Assembly (NCBI RefSeq): GCF_014897675.1
Contig: NZ_JABUXU010000004.1
Location: forward strand, 215,688-279,687
Origin: Advenella sp. FME57
Lineage (GTDB): Bacteria; Pseudomonadota; Gammaproteobacteria; Burkholderiales; Burkholderiaceae_B
Length of the DNA stretch: 64,000 nucleotides
Direction: 5' to 3'
This document shows positions 1-8,090 of the stretch, piece after piece. The first letter of the stretch is position 1. Each line of letters begins with the position of its first letter. Both the position numbers and the translations under genes were made by a program. The notes beneath the pieces are model-generated. The model saw nothing but the letters and a program-made list of their open reading frames with translations. It made no database searches and was not told the origin of the DNA.

Positions 1-30
1 CTATGTCAATGCCACCTTTGCTCTATCGCT

Positions 31-807
31 CTAGCGCAGCAGCTTCCAGCCGCCGTCAACGACAAACTCGGCGCCTGTTATATACCGGGCCTCGTCCGAG
101 GCCAGATAGTAAATAAGATTGGCCACATCTTCGGGGGTGCCTTTTGCTCCCATGGGCGTACGGTCGGCTGTGGTGGGTATGTTCTGTGTATTGTTTTGCC
201 TGGCTCGCGCTGATTTTTGCGTCAGGATATCGTCCAGCATTTTCGTTTCGATGCGTCCCGGGTGTACCGAATTGCATCTAACGGTATTGTTGCCCATGCT
301 GGCAAACAACGCTACAGACTTGGTCAGTTGCGTGACGGCTCCTTTACTGGCGCCATAGGCGACGCTTTGCGTTGTTGGATAGTACGCGCCCACTGAGGAC
401 AAGTTTACAATTGCTCCACTGCCTTGTTTTCGCATCAGCTTAACGGCTTCGCGGCAACCGAGGAAAGTCCCGTCCAGATTGACTGCAAGCACACGATGCC
501 ACTCGTCAAGCGTAGTGCTCTCGAGCGAACCGTTTAACACATCGCCCACAATTCCGGCGGCGTTGACCAGCACATCCAGAGATGTAAAAGATGACTCTAT
601 TTTCTGAAACAGAGAAATCCATTGTGATTCCGATGTTACGTCCAGACAATGGAAATGTACCTGATCTGACGGCGTATAGCTCGCTGGTTCTTGCATGTCC
701 GCGATAATAACTGTTGCTCCTTCAGATACAAATTTTTTGCACGCCGCGGCGCCAATGCCGTTGCTGCCCCCGGTAATTAATACCACCTTATCTTTCGTCG
801 TTTTCAC
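31..807 (-). CDS. SDR family oxidoreductase
   Basis: Classical short-chain dehydrogenase/reductase of 258 aa from a GTG start at 807. The Rossmann motif TGGSNGIG lies at about residues 12-19, followed by NNAG-type (VNAAG) and a YGASK active site after SSVGAYY. The C-terminus (ITGAEFVVDGGW) is typical of the FabG-like classical group, so an NAD(P)-dependent alcohol/ketone reaction is likely; substrate unknown. The frame is open up to 909, but ATG starts there would run 30-70 nt into the upstream VOC gene and add an N-terminus the family does not have, so GTG is preferred. It follows the VOC gene by 28 nt and is probably co-transcribed with it. Confidence 0.85.
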   Translation of the reverse strand: MKTTKDKVVLITGGSNGIGAAACKKFVSEGATVIIADMQEPASYTPSDQVHFHCLDVTSESQWISLFQKIESSFTSLDVLVNAAGIVGDVLNGSLESTTLDEWHRVLAVNLDGTFLGCREAVKLMRKQGSGAIVNLSSVGAYYPTTQSVAYGASKGAVTQLTKSVALFASMGNNTVRCNSVHPGRIETKMLDDILTQKSARARQNNTQNIPTTADRTPMGAKGTPEDVANLIYYLASDEARYITGAEFVVDGGWKLLR

Positions 808-835
808 AATTATCTTACTTATATAGTCTGAAGGG

Positions 836-1378
836 TTAGTCGATTCGGATAACGGATTCTTCGCCATCCCAATTTGTATGCGCTTCGGCGATCTTCGCAA
901 AGTATTCACCCTTGCCGCCGGTCATTTCGGACAACTCAATAATGTTACCCGGCATGTCCGGATGCAGTAGATACGCAAATCTTCCCCGTCCTTCCCCCAT
1001 CCTTCCGGCGTGCCCTTCTTCGTATCCCTGGGCAAGTAATTTATTTCTGTGTTGATCAAAGTGATCAAAGGTCCAGTACGCCACGTGCTGGATACCCTCG
1101 GCTCCGGTGCCAAGGAAATCCAAATACAACGAAGGAGCATTGTTGCGTTGCTGGATCAACTCCAATTGAATGCCGCCCGAATTTGCCAGGGCGATAGACA
1201 ATTCTGGAAGGGCAGATGGCTTACCGTAATAAGAAAATTCAGTTGTGTTTACCTTTTTTTTGTAGAACCAGGGACCTACACCGAGTATCTTGCTCCAATG
1301 CGCCATTGCTGTCTCAATATCCCGTACTACCAGACCGATTTGCCTTACATCACCCATTACCTTGGCCATTCCTTGCAC
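836..1378 (-). CDS. VOC (glyoxalase/dioxygenase fold) family protein
   Basis: A 180 aa protein with the beta-alpha-beta-beta-beta vicinal-oxygen-chelate pattern. The first module starts at IGLVVRDIETAMAHW and includes GIQLELIQ; the second starts at GIQHVAYWTFDHFD and ends with NIIELSE. Likely metal ligands are the histidine of IQHVAY and the glutamate of IIELSE. Resembles methylmalonyl-CoA-epimerase-like and ring-cleavage-like members, but the reaction cannot be assigned. First gene of a minus-strand pair with the SDR and divergent from the SnoaL/cupin pair, which suggests a small catabolic unit continuing beyond the left edge. Confidence 0.8.
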   Translation of the reverse strand: MQGMAKVMGDVRQIGLVVRDIETAMAHWSKILGVGPWFYKKKVNTTEFSYYGKPSALPELSIALANSGGIQLELIQQRNNAPSLYLDFLGTGAEGIQHVAYWTFDHFDQHRNKLLAQGYEEGHAGRMGEGRGRFAYLLHPDMPGNIIELSEMTGGKGEYFAKIAEAHTNWDGEESVIRID

Positions 1379-1401
1379 TCCTGATTGTTTTCAAATAAAA
1401 T

Positions 1402-1413
1402 AGAAACGTTTCT
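1402..1413. promoter_or_regulatory. Candidate LacI-type operator 1
   Basis: AGAAACGTTTCT is a perfect 12-bp palindrome with the central CpG and AAACGTTT core typical of LacI/GalR-family operators. It lies 24 nt upstream of the VOC start codon, in the AT-rich divergent region. No lacI-type gene is inside the window, so the link to a regulator is inference. Confidence 0.4.
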
Positions 1414-1502
1414 TTTATTTCAATATAACAAGTTTGATTATATATTTCAATATAGTAATTACCTTTATATAAATTCCCGAAATATCGATCTTATAATTTT
1501 GT

Positions 1503-1514
1503 GGAAACGTTATT
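1503..1514. promoter_or_regulatory. Candidate LacI-type operator 2
   Basis: GGAAACGTTATT repeats the AAACGTT core of the perfect palindrome about 100 bp away in the same divergent intergenic region. Two spaced copies fit looping or dual control of the two divergent units. The match is imperfect in one half. Confidence 0.3.
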
Positions 1515-1617
1515 ACTCTATCGCAATTTATGTCGCAACTTTTAATGTGACAACTACCGGTTCGGCTTCAATCCACTGGCCGCTGAACACCCTTTTTAGA
1601 AAATGGAGAAGTACATC

Positions 1618-2082
1618 ATGTCGGACGCATCAGTTTTGGACGCTTCAGTATCAGACGCCTTGCAGCAAACCCGTATCAAGACCGTAATAGATCACATGGC
1701 GATGGAGTGTGTACATGACTGGGATGCGGTGATCGCTACTTTTGAACATCCACGCTATGAAATGCATGGCAGTGGCATGGTCTACGACGGCGAGAAGGAC
1801 GTACGCGGCTATTTTGAATCTTCCCGGATTCCGTTCCCGGATCTGACCAATGAAATCATTACGATAGCCGCAGCTGACGATACTGTCCTTGTGGAGTTTT
1901 ACCTCAAGGGCACCCATCTGGGTGTATTGACAATCGATGGTCGCAACTACGAACCCACAGGTAGAAAAATGCATGTTCGCATGGCCGCGACATTTGAATT
2001 TGCAACTGGCTCAGACAAGATTGTTTGCGAGCGACCTTATACATCACAGGATGCAAAACTGCGCTCGCTTGGCTTGATTTGA
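1618..2082 (+). CDS. SnoaL-like / NTF2-fold protein
   Basis: A 154 aa protein with the small alpha+beta cone of the nuclear-transport-factor-2 / SnoaL superfamily: an N-terminal helix (TVIDHMAMECVHDWDAV), HPRYEMHGSG, then GYFESSRIPFPDL and a C-terminal sheet. The family includes polyketide cyclases, small hydratases and isomerases and non-catalytic members, so no reaction is assigned. The ATG at 1618 is preferred to an ATG at 1603 because GGAGA at 1605-1609 is a well placed ribosome binding site for it. Followed by the cupin gene after about 130 nt, with which it probably works. Confidence 0.75.
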   Translation: MSDASVLDASVSDALQQTRIKTVIDHMAMECVHDWDAVIATFEHPRYEMHGSGMVYDGEKDVRGYFESSRIPFPDLTNEIITIAAADDTVLVEFYLKGTHLGVLTIDGRNYEPTGRKMHVRMAATFEFATGSDKIVCERPYTSQDAKLRSLGLI

Positions 2083-2212
2083 CTGAATATTTAAATGCAG
2101 TGAACTTGCCGATAGGTGTGCAACACGCCGCGAGTTCTGTATGAAGTTCCAATTCGGGTATGAGAGTGCTACTGCAAGCCCTTGGAAAATATCCACACAC
2201 GAGGAGATACAC

Positions 2213-2716
2213 ATGTCTTTACCAGAAGTTGTCACAAAGCAGGAGCGTTTACTTACGCTCAACATCAATGAGGGCGTGGAGCTGCCTGGGTCTGCTCCGG
2301 GATCGACCATTATTCCGTTGTTCCTTGATCGTGAAAATGGAGTGTGGGTATTGTATGGAAAATTCAACCCAGGCACCCAACTACCTACCCATTTTCATAC
2401 CGGCGTGGTTCACTTTTACACAACCAAGGGTGAATGGCATTATCTGGAGTATCCCGATGATCCTCAAAAGGCAGGAAGCTATCTTTATGAACCGGGCGGT
2501 TCGGTCCATACTTTCTGTGTGCCCAAGGACGCGAAGGAAGCCGCCGAAGGTTTCATGGTCGTTTACGGGGCTAACATCAATTTTATAGATGGCGAGTTTA
2601 TTGGCATTCGCGACGCCGGGGCAATAGAGGAATCTATTCTCGAAACTGCACGAAAACAGGGGATTCCTATTCCTAAATATATCCGGCCCAAGGGTGGTGC
2701 TGAATTTACCAGATAG
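2213..2716 (+). CDS. 2,4'-dihydroxyacetophenone dioxygenase-family cupin
   Basis: Single-domain cupin of 167 aa. Motif 1 is LPTHFHTGVVHFYTTKGEW with H60, H62 and H67, and motif 2 is YLYEPGGSVHTF with H99. These are the likely Fe ligands, and the motifs are those of the 2,4'-dihydroxyacetophenone dioxygenase (DAD) family, which cleaves an aryl-ketone C-C bond with O2. True substrate not determinable. The ATG at 2213 has GAGGAG at 2201-2206; an upstream in-frame ATG at 2141 lacks a comparable site. With the SnoaL-like gene it forms the rightward half of the divergent cluster. Confidence 0.75.
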   Translation: MSLPEVVTKQERLLTLNINEGVELPGSAPGSTIIPLFLDRENGVWVLYGKFNPGTQLPTHFHTGVVHFYTTKGEWHYLEYPDDPQKAGSYLYEPGGSVHTFCVPKDAKEAAEGFMVVYGANINFIDGEFIGIRDAGAIEESILETARKQGIPIPKYIRPKGGAEFTR

Positions 2717-3228
2717 CCAATGAAGGCAGGGGATATCACTGCATCTGTGACATTTCCTGTTTCATCATTCAAATTGCAAATCATGATAACGTACTGTTGA
2801 AAGCACCGTCTCGGCAGTTCGGCCATGAGTCAGTGCGCATGTAAATTGGAAATGGCTAGTACTTAAAAATCAGTAAAAAAAGAAGAGCGATTGGCCGTTG
2901 AGTTCATTTTGAGACGGCATTCCTAGCGGGAGAGCCCCGATATAAACTGATCTATAGCGCGAGGTGCCCATCACGCTGCCGCCTTACGTATAGTGTTGAC
3001 CCAGATGTTTTCTGATGGTTTCTCAGGAACCATTTATTGAGCCATGCTCTCGAAACGGGAGATCGCTGCCTTCGCACGATAAGTGTCTGGAGGATAGGTA
3101 CAATGGTTTTGTCTGGTTAACAGCGACTGACTAAAATCAGGGTAACTGCTACTGCTCCGGACTTGCCGATTGATCGGCAATCCGCCAGCATCTAGCCAGC
3201 CATTTTCCATTAATATGAAACTCGACAC
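2717..3228. other. Gene-less stretch
   Basis: About 510 nt between the cupin and the FAD oxidoreductase. I see no convincing coding sequence, RNA gene or clear T-tailed hairpin here. It should hold the cupin operon end and the promoter of the next gene. Confidence 0.5.
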
Positions 3229-4575
3229 ATGAACGCCTTCCCTTTCTCAGAAACAGATCCCATTGTCTACGCAGGCCCGCCGCCGAAAGCGTCGGATGTC
3301 GTGATCATCGGCGGCGGCATTATTGGCATTACAACTGCCATTTTCCTTGCCCAGCATAATGTGGCGGTAACCGTGCTGGAAAAGGGCCGCATCGCGGCCG
3401 AGCAGTCGTCGCGAAACTGGGGCTGGATTCGAAAGCAGGGCAGGGATGAGGACGAACTGCCCATCATGATCGAGGCGGCACGGCTATGGCCGCAACTGGT
3501 GCAGGAGTGTGGAGAAGATATCGGACTTCGGCAAACCGGCGTGACCTATCTGGCCAGCTCTGACAAGGAAATGGCCGAGTTCGACGCGTTCATCAAGATC
3601 GCTGCTGCACACGACATGGATACCCGGATGCTCGGCGCAGACGATGTCTCAGAGCTGATCAAAGGCATGTCCGGTGCATTCAAGGGCGCGATGATCACGC
3701 CTTCGGATATGCGGGCCGAACCCTCGCTGGCTGTTCCGGCCCTGGCCAGACTTGCACGTAGCAAGGGAGTAACGATTGTCGAGAACTGCGCGGCCAGGAC
3801 GCTTGAGACAGCGGCTGGCAGCATCGCCGGGGTATGGAGCGAGCAGGGGTATATCGCTACGTCATCCGTCCTGCTGGCGGGGGGCGCGTGGTCGTCGCTC
3901 TTTTTGAAAAAACATGGCATTTCTATTCCCCAGCTTTCGGTCAAGGCAACTGTCGCGGCAACGCTACCGATGCCCGAGTTCCATGCCGGCGCGGCAGTAG
4001 AAAAACACATCGCTTTTCGATGCAGGATGGATGGTGGCTATACGCTGGCGCCCGCAGGCAGCCACCGGCTTTATCTTGGACCGGATAGTTTGCGGCATGC
4101 CGCGAAATATTTTCCGGCCTTGAAAGCCGACCCGCTGGGAACCCGTTATGCGCTCTGGGCGCCGGTCGGATATCCCGACGGCTGGACGACCCCTCGTGAC
4201 TGGGCGCCCGACATGCCCAGCCCTTTTGAGAGCATGCGCGTGCTCAATCCAGCTCCCGATGCCTCTGACCTTCGTTCAATCGAGCGAGGATTCAAGCGGC
4301 TTTTCCCTCAGATGGAGCATGTTCGTTTCCAAAAGAGCTGGGCCGGGATGATTGATCTCATGCCCGATACCGTTCCCATTGTTGACTGGGTGCCTACTCA
4401 TCCTGGTCTTGTTGTTGCGACAGGGATGAGTGGTCATGGATTTGGCATCGGGCCTGGCATGGGCCGCATTATTTCAGATATGATCCAGGGCAACGACGTC
4501 GGGCATAACCTGCATCGCTTTCGGTTTTCCCGTTTTACCGATGGGAGCCCGATTCGGCTGGGCACGTCACTTTAG
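3229..4575 (+). CDS. DAO-type FAD-dependent oxidoreductase
   Basis: 448 aa, typical of the D-amino-acid-oxidase/DadA superfamily. The FAD dinucleotide motif VVIIGGGIIG is at residues 24-33, followed by LEKGRIAAEQSSRNWGW, the motif of flavin amine dehydrogenases/oxidases. The C-terminal VVATGMSGHGFGIGPGMGR closes the FAD site. Likely oxidises a secondary amine or amino acid, passing electrons to the quinone pool or O2; substrate unknown. No signal peptide or membrane segment. It stands alone: a 510-nt gap upstream, convergent with glpK downstream. The start codon has no strong Shine-Dalgarno. Confidence 0.85.
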   Translation: MNAFPFSETDPIVYAGPPPKASDVVIIGGGIIGITTAIFLAQHNVAVTVLEKGRIAAEQSSRNWGWIRKQGRDEDELPIMIEAARLWPQLVQECGEDIGLRQTGVTYLASSDKEMAEFDAFIKIAAAHDMDTRMLGADDVSELIKGMSGAFKGAMITPSDMRAEPSLAVPALARLARSKGVTIVENCAARTLETAAGSIAGVWSEQGYIATSSVLLAGGAWSSLFLKKHGISIPQLSVKATVAATLPMPEFHAGAAVEKHIAFRCRMDGGYTLAPAGSHRLYLGPDSLRHAAKYFPALKADPLGTRYALWAPVGYPDGWTTPRDWAPDMPSPFESMRVLNPAPDASDLRSIERGFKRLFPQMEHVRFQKSWAGMIDLMPDTVPIVDWVPTHPGLVVATGMSGHGFGIGPGMGRIISDMIQGNDVGHNLHRFRFSRFTDGSPIRLGTSL

Positions 4576-4621
4576 CAACGGCAGAAGCCAATTACGTTCT
4601 TGAGAACCGGCAGCGGCGCCA

Positions 4622-6127
4622 TCACGACTGTGTTTCAAGCATCGTAGCTTGCTGCACCGCATGCTCCCACTGCTGCATCAGCGCCTGGGCCCGCTCACGG
4701 CCCTGGGTGGGATGAAAGCGCCTCTCGGCGCGCCACAGATGGGAGATCTCCTCGGTGTCGGCATAGACGCCGCTGGAAAGCCCGGCTAGATAGGCCGCGC
4801 CCAGCGCGGTGGTTTCGACGCAGGCGGGGCGCACCACGGGAATGCCCAGCAGGTCTGCCTGGAACTGCATGAGCAGATCGTTGACGCAAGCGCCACCATC
4901 AACCCGTAACTCGCTTACGGGCTGGCCACCGGCATCGGTCGCGTCGCGGCTCATCGCCGTAAGCAGCGCAGCGCTCTGATAGGCGATAGATTCCAGCGCT
5001 GCGCGGGCGATATGGGCCAGCGTCGTGCCGCGGGTGATGCCGGTGATGGTGCCGCGCGCATCCGGCTGCCAGTAGGGGGCGCCCAGGCCGGTAAAGGCAG
5101 GCACCATCATCACGCCGCCCGAGTCGGGTACGCTTTCGGCAAGTTGCTGCACTTGGCCGCTGTGTTCAATGGCGCGCAGGCCGTCGCGCAACCACTGCAC
5201 TACAGCACCGCCGACAAAGACGCTGCCTTCGAGCGCATATTCGGGTGTTGTATGGGGTTGGGCCGCACTGGTGGTCAGCAGGCCGTTGTGCGAGGCCTGG
5301 AACACGTCTCCCGTATGCATCAGCATGAAGCAACCGGTGCCATAGGTGTTCTTGGCCATGCCCGCTGAAAAGCAGGCCTGGCCGAACAGTGCGCTTTGCT
5401 GGTCGCCGGCCACGCCGCCGATGGCGATGGCGCTGCCGAGCACCTGGGCATCGGTACGACCAAAGTCGCTACTGGACGCTTGCACTTCGGGCAGCAGCGA
5501 GCGGGGGATATTCAATAGCGCCAACAATTGCTCGTCCCACTGGTTGGTGTGCACGTTAAACAGCATGGTGCGGCTCGCATTGCTCACATCGGTTACATGT
5601 CGGCGGCCTGCGGTCAGTTGCCAAATAAGCCAGCTGTCTACGGTGCCAAAGGCCAATTCACCCCGCTCGGCCGCAGCGCGCGCGCCGGGCACATTGTCAA
5701 GCAGCCACTGCAGCTTGGTGCCGGAAAAATAAGCATCCACCAGCAGGCCGGTCTTGGCCTGAATTGTTGCTGCATAACCCTGTTCGCGCAGTTGCGCGCA
5801 AGCCGGCTCGGCACGACGATCCTGCCAGACAATCGCATGGTGCACGGGTTCGCCGGTAGCGCGATTCCATAGCACCGTGGTTTCGCGCTGGTTGGTTATG
5901 CCTACAGCACGCACATCGGCTGCGGCGACGCCGGCCTTGGCCAGTGTCTCGCGTGCGGTGGCCAGTTGGGTGCGCCAGATCTCCCGCGGGTCGTGTTCGA
6001 CCCAGCCGGGGCGCGGGTAAATCTGCGACAGTTCCATTTGCGCCTGGGCGACACAATGGCCTTTGGCGTCAAAGAGAATGCTGCGCGAGCTGGAGGTGCC
6101 CTGGTCCAGGGCAAGTAAATAGGTCAT
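4622..6127 (-). CDS. glpK: Glycerol kinase
   Basis: FGGY-family kinase of 501 aa, full length, phosphorylating glycerol to sn-glycerol 3-phosphate in the cytoplasm. The N-terminal phosphate-binding loop [10 protein letters not shown] is at residues 7-16, with [10 protein letters not shown] and WQDRRAE for glycerol binding, [26 protein letters not shown] and [16 protein letters not shown]. These are glycerol-kinase rather than xylulokinase signatures. Lies 181 nt downstream of glpR on the same strand, likely one glpRK transcript or its own promoter in the gap. No glycerol facilitator gene (glpF) is adjacent. Confidence 0.96.
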   Translation of the reverse strand: MTYLLALDQGTSSSRSILFDAKGHCVAQAQMELSQIYPRPGWVEHDPREIWRTQLATARETLAKAGVAAADVRAVGITNQRETTVLWNRATGEPVHHAIVWQDRRAEPACAQLREQGYAATIQAKTGLLVDAYFSGTKLQWLLDNVPGARAAAERGELAFGTVDSWLIWQLTAGRRHVTDVSNASRTMLFNVHTNQWDEQLLALLNIPRSLLPEVQASSSDFGRTDAQVLGSAIAIGGVAGDQQSALFGQACFSAGMAKNTYGTGCFMLMHTGDVFQASHNGLLTTSAAQPHTTPEYALEGSVFVGGAVVQWLRDGLRAIEHSGQVQQLAESVPDSGGVMMVPAFTGLGAPYWQPDARGTITGITRGTTLAHIARAALESIAYQSAALLTAMSRDATDAGGQPVSELRVDGGACVNDLLMQFQADLLGIPVVRPACVETTALGAAYLAGLSSGVYADTEEISHLWRAERRFHPTQGRERAQALMQQWEHAVQQATMLETQS

Positions 6128-6308
6128 GGGTGATCTCTACGAAAAAGAAGCAGCTGCGCTCGTCAGTGTCCGACTCCGATATCTAAGCGATACGAATCGT
6201 TGAAATAGAGCGCGAGCAGCTTCCGACATTGGTTCTGGTTTTTTTGGGTATGAAGTATGAATTTGGGCTACACCAACAAGGCGTGGACTGATCAGGGCGA
6301 GTGGCTAC

Positions 6309-7073
6309 TTATTGGGCTACGATGCATTGCACGCCGGCCTCTTGCAGTAGTGCAGGAAATGGCTCGGGCGGCGGCATATTGGTAAATAGCCGGTGTACCT
6401 GATCCATGCGCGCCAGCTCCACCATGGCCTGGCGATGGAACTTGCTGTGGTCGGCAGCAAGCCAGACTTCGCGCGATTGGGCAATAATGGCCTGGGCCAC
6501 CTTAACTTCGCGCAAATCGAAGTCACGCAAGGTGCCATCCTGCTCGATTCCCGAGATGCCAATGACGCCGATGTCTACCCGGAACTGCCGCATGAAGTCT
6601 ACGGCGGTTTCACCGACGATACCGTGGTCCAGGGAACGAACCACGCCGCCGGAGACAATGACTTCGCAATCGGGATTATCGGCCAGAATGGCCGCTACGT
6701 TCAGGTTGTTGGTGATGACCCTCAAGGCGCGATGACGCAACAGTTCCCGTGCGATGGCCTCGGTGGTTGTGCCGATGTTCAGAATAAGCGAACACCCTTC
6801 GGGAATGGCCTTTGCCACTTCACGTGCAATGGCTCGCTTTGGCTCTTCATTGAACAGCCGGCGTTGCAGATAGGCAATATTCTCAGTGGTCGATTCCGGT
6901 ATGCGTACTCCGCCGTGATAGCGGGTCAGCACGCCTGTTTCGGCCAGCTGTTTGACGTCCCGGCGAACAGTTTGCAGTGTGACTCCGAATCGATCAGCCA
7001 GCGCTTCGACAGACATAGACCCTTGTCGTCGGACTTCATCGATCAACTGATCCTGGCGAGGATTTGCACTCAT
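6309..7073 (-). CDS. glpR: DeoR-family regulator, GlpR-like
   Basis: 254 aa DeoR/GlpR repressor. The N-terminal winged helix-turn-helix is at about residues 8-58 (SVEALADRFGVTLQTVRRDV, then RYHGGVRIP). The C-terminal sugar-phosphate sensor domain carries the SLILNIGTTTEAIARELL loop that binds phosphorylated ligands. Context (glpK next, glpD at the far end of the divergent cluster) makes glycerol 3-phosphate the likely inducer. It is divergent from the first PhyH gene, and the shared intergenic region has direct and inverted repeats, so it probably represses both itself and that cluster. Confidence 0.9.
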   Translation of the reverse strand: MSANPRQDQLIDEVRRQGSMSVEALADRFGVTLQTVRRDVKQLAETGVLTRYHGGVRIPESTTENIAYLQRRLFNEEPKRAIAREVAKAIPEGCSLILNIGTTTEAIARELLRHRALRVITNNLNVAAILADNPDCEVIVSGGVVRSLDHGIVGETAVDFMRQFRVDIGVIGISGIEQDGTLRDFDLREVKVAQAIIAQSREVWLAADHSKFHRQAMVELARMDQVHRLFTNMPPPEPFPALLQEAGVQCIVAQ

Positions 7074-7080
7074 GAATAAT

Positions 7081-7114
7081 GCCTAAAGGAAAATATGTAT
7101 AGCCTAAAGGAAAA
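7081..7114. promoter_or_regulatory. Tandem direct repeats upstream of glpR, candidate operator
   Basis: GCCTAAAGGAAAA occurs at 7081-7093 and again at 7102-7114. The start-to-start distance is 21 bp, two helical turns, so both copies face the same side of the DNA. They begin 8 nt from the glpR start codon. Arrayed direct repeats are common for DeoR-family repressors, so autoregulation by GlpR is a reasonable inference. Confidence 0.45.
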
Positions 7115-7169
7115 AAAAAGAATAAACCATAGGGATAACCATTATGAAAATTGATATACATCAAGGACA

Positions 7170-7225
7170 AAAACGAACATAATAGAAAATAAGAAATCAA
7201 TATAGAAAACACTTGTGTTCGTTTT
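7170..7225. promoter_or_regulatory. Candidate GlpR inverted half-sites
   Basis: AAAACGAACA (7170-7179) and TGTTCGTTTT (7216-7225) form a perfect 10-bp inverted repeat separated by 36 AT-rich bp. TGTTCG/CGAACA is the core of known enterobacterial GlpR operators. The right half ends 20 nt before the first PhyH start codon, a good position for repression of the rightward cluster. Confidence 0.5.
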
Positions 7226-7245
7226 AACTATTTGTACCGTCACAG

Positions 7246-8088
7246 ATGACCCCAACCCCTGAACAACTGATTGAATGCAAGCAACGCTTTGACCGCGATG
7301 GCTATGTGGTGCTTGAAAGCCTGATCGCACCGGCCCATGTCGAGCGGCTGAAAGAGGCCTTGCTGTCCGTTGAAGCGCACCACGGTTTTGGATACGCAAA
7401 AACTTCGTTTGAAGGGCTCAAGACTGTTCGCATTAATAATTTGCTGGCTTATGACGAGGCTTTCTGGGACGTTCCCCTGCAGCCATCGGTACTGGCGCTT
7501 GCCGAGTCGCTGCTTGATCGCGAGCTGCTGCTCTCTTCCCTGTGCTCGCTGACTATGGGGCCGGGTCAGACCGCACAACCGCTGCACGAGGATACACAGC
7601 AACTGGCGCTGCCGCGTCCGCGCCCGCCGCTTGCAGTCAATGCAATGTGGGCGTTGAGTGATTTTACCGAAGCCAATGGTGCGACCCGTATCGTGCCAGG
7701 CAGCCATAAGCTGGATCATGCGCCCGCGTACGGGATTGAAGTGCAAACCGTTGCAGCGACCATGCCTGCCGGCAGCGTGATGCTGTTTGACAGCGCCTTG
7801 TGGCATAAAGGCGGCGCCAATACGACCGATGAGCGTCGCTATGCGCTCTCGTGCTATTACTGTGCGGGCTGGATGCGTCAGCAGGAGAACCTGCTATTGG
7901 GTATTCCCCGCGAAACGGCCGCAAAATTTCCGCGCCGCCTGCAGGAGTTATGTGGCTACGGGATATACAAGGGCCAATACGGTCATATCGAAAACAATGA
8001 TCCGATCGAACTGCTGGGCCAGGAAGGCCGCCCCACGGTGTGGGAAGCGACGGATCGCAAGTTGCAACGACGCCAAGCACAAAGCTGA
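7246..8088 (+). CDS. Phytanoyl-CoA dioxygenase (PhyH) family protein 1
   Basis: 280 aa Fe(II)/2-oxoglutarate-dependent oxygenase. The facial triad is H114-E-D116 (in PLHEDTQQ) and distal H187 (in SALWHKGG); R197/R198 in DERRYAL is the likely 2-oxoglutarate anchor. GATRIVPGSHKL is a family signature. It hydroxylates an unactivated carbon of an unknown substrate. First gene after the divergent promoter with the GlpR-type half-sites. The CoA-ligase gene begins 2 nt after its stop codon, so the two are translationally linked. Confidence 0.88.
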   Translation: MTPTPEQLIECKQRFDRDGYVVLESLIAPAHVERLKEALLSVEAHHGFGYAKTSFEGLKTVRINNLLAYDEAFWDVPLQPSVLALAESLLDRELLLSSLCSLTMGPGQTAQPLHEDTQQLALPRPRPPLAVNAMWALSDFTEANGATRIVPGSHKLDHAPAYGIEVQTVAATMPAGSVMLFDSALWHKGGANTTDERRYALSCYYCAGWMRQQENLLLGIPRETAAKFPRRLQELCGYGIYKGQYGHIENNDPIELLGQEGRPTVWEATDRKLQRRQAQS

Positions 8089-8090
8089 TC

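Noticed and set aside
1385..1600. AT-rich intergenic stretch with repeated ATTTCAATATA as a possible origin or integration site
   Set aside because: Only two copies, no DnaA-box-like set and no integrase nearby; ordinary divergent promoter DNA explains it.
3034..3228. 64-codon minus-strand frame before the FAD oxidoreductase
   Set aside because: No ribosome binding site or family resemblance. Considered as a transposase remnant, but nothing in it could be aligned with one by eye.
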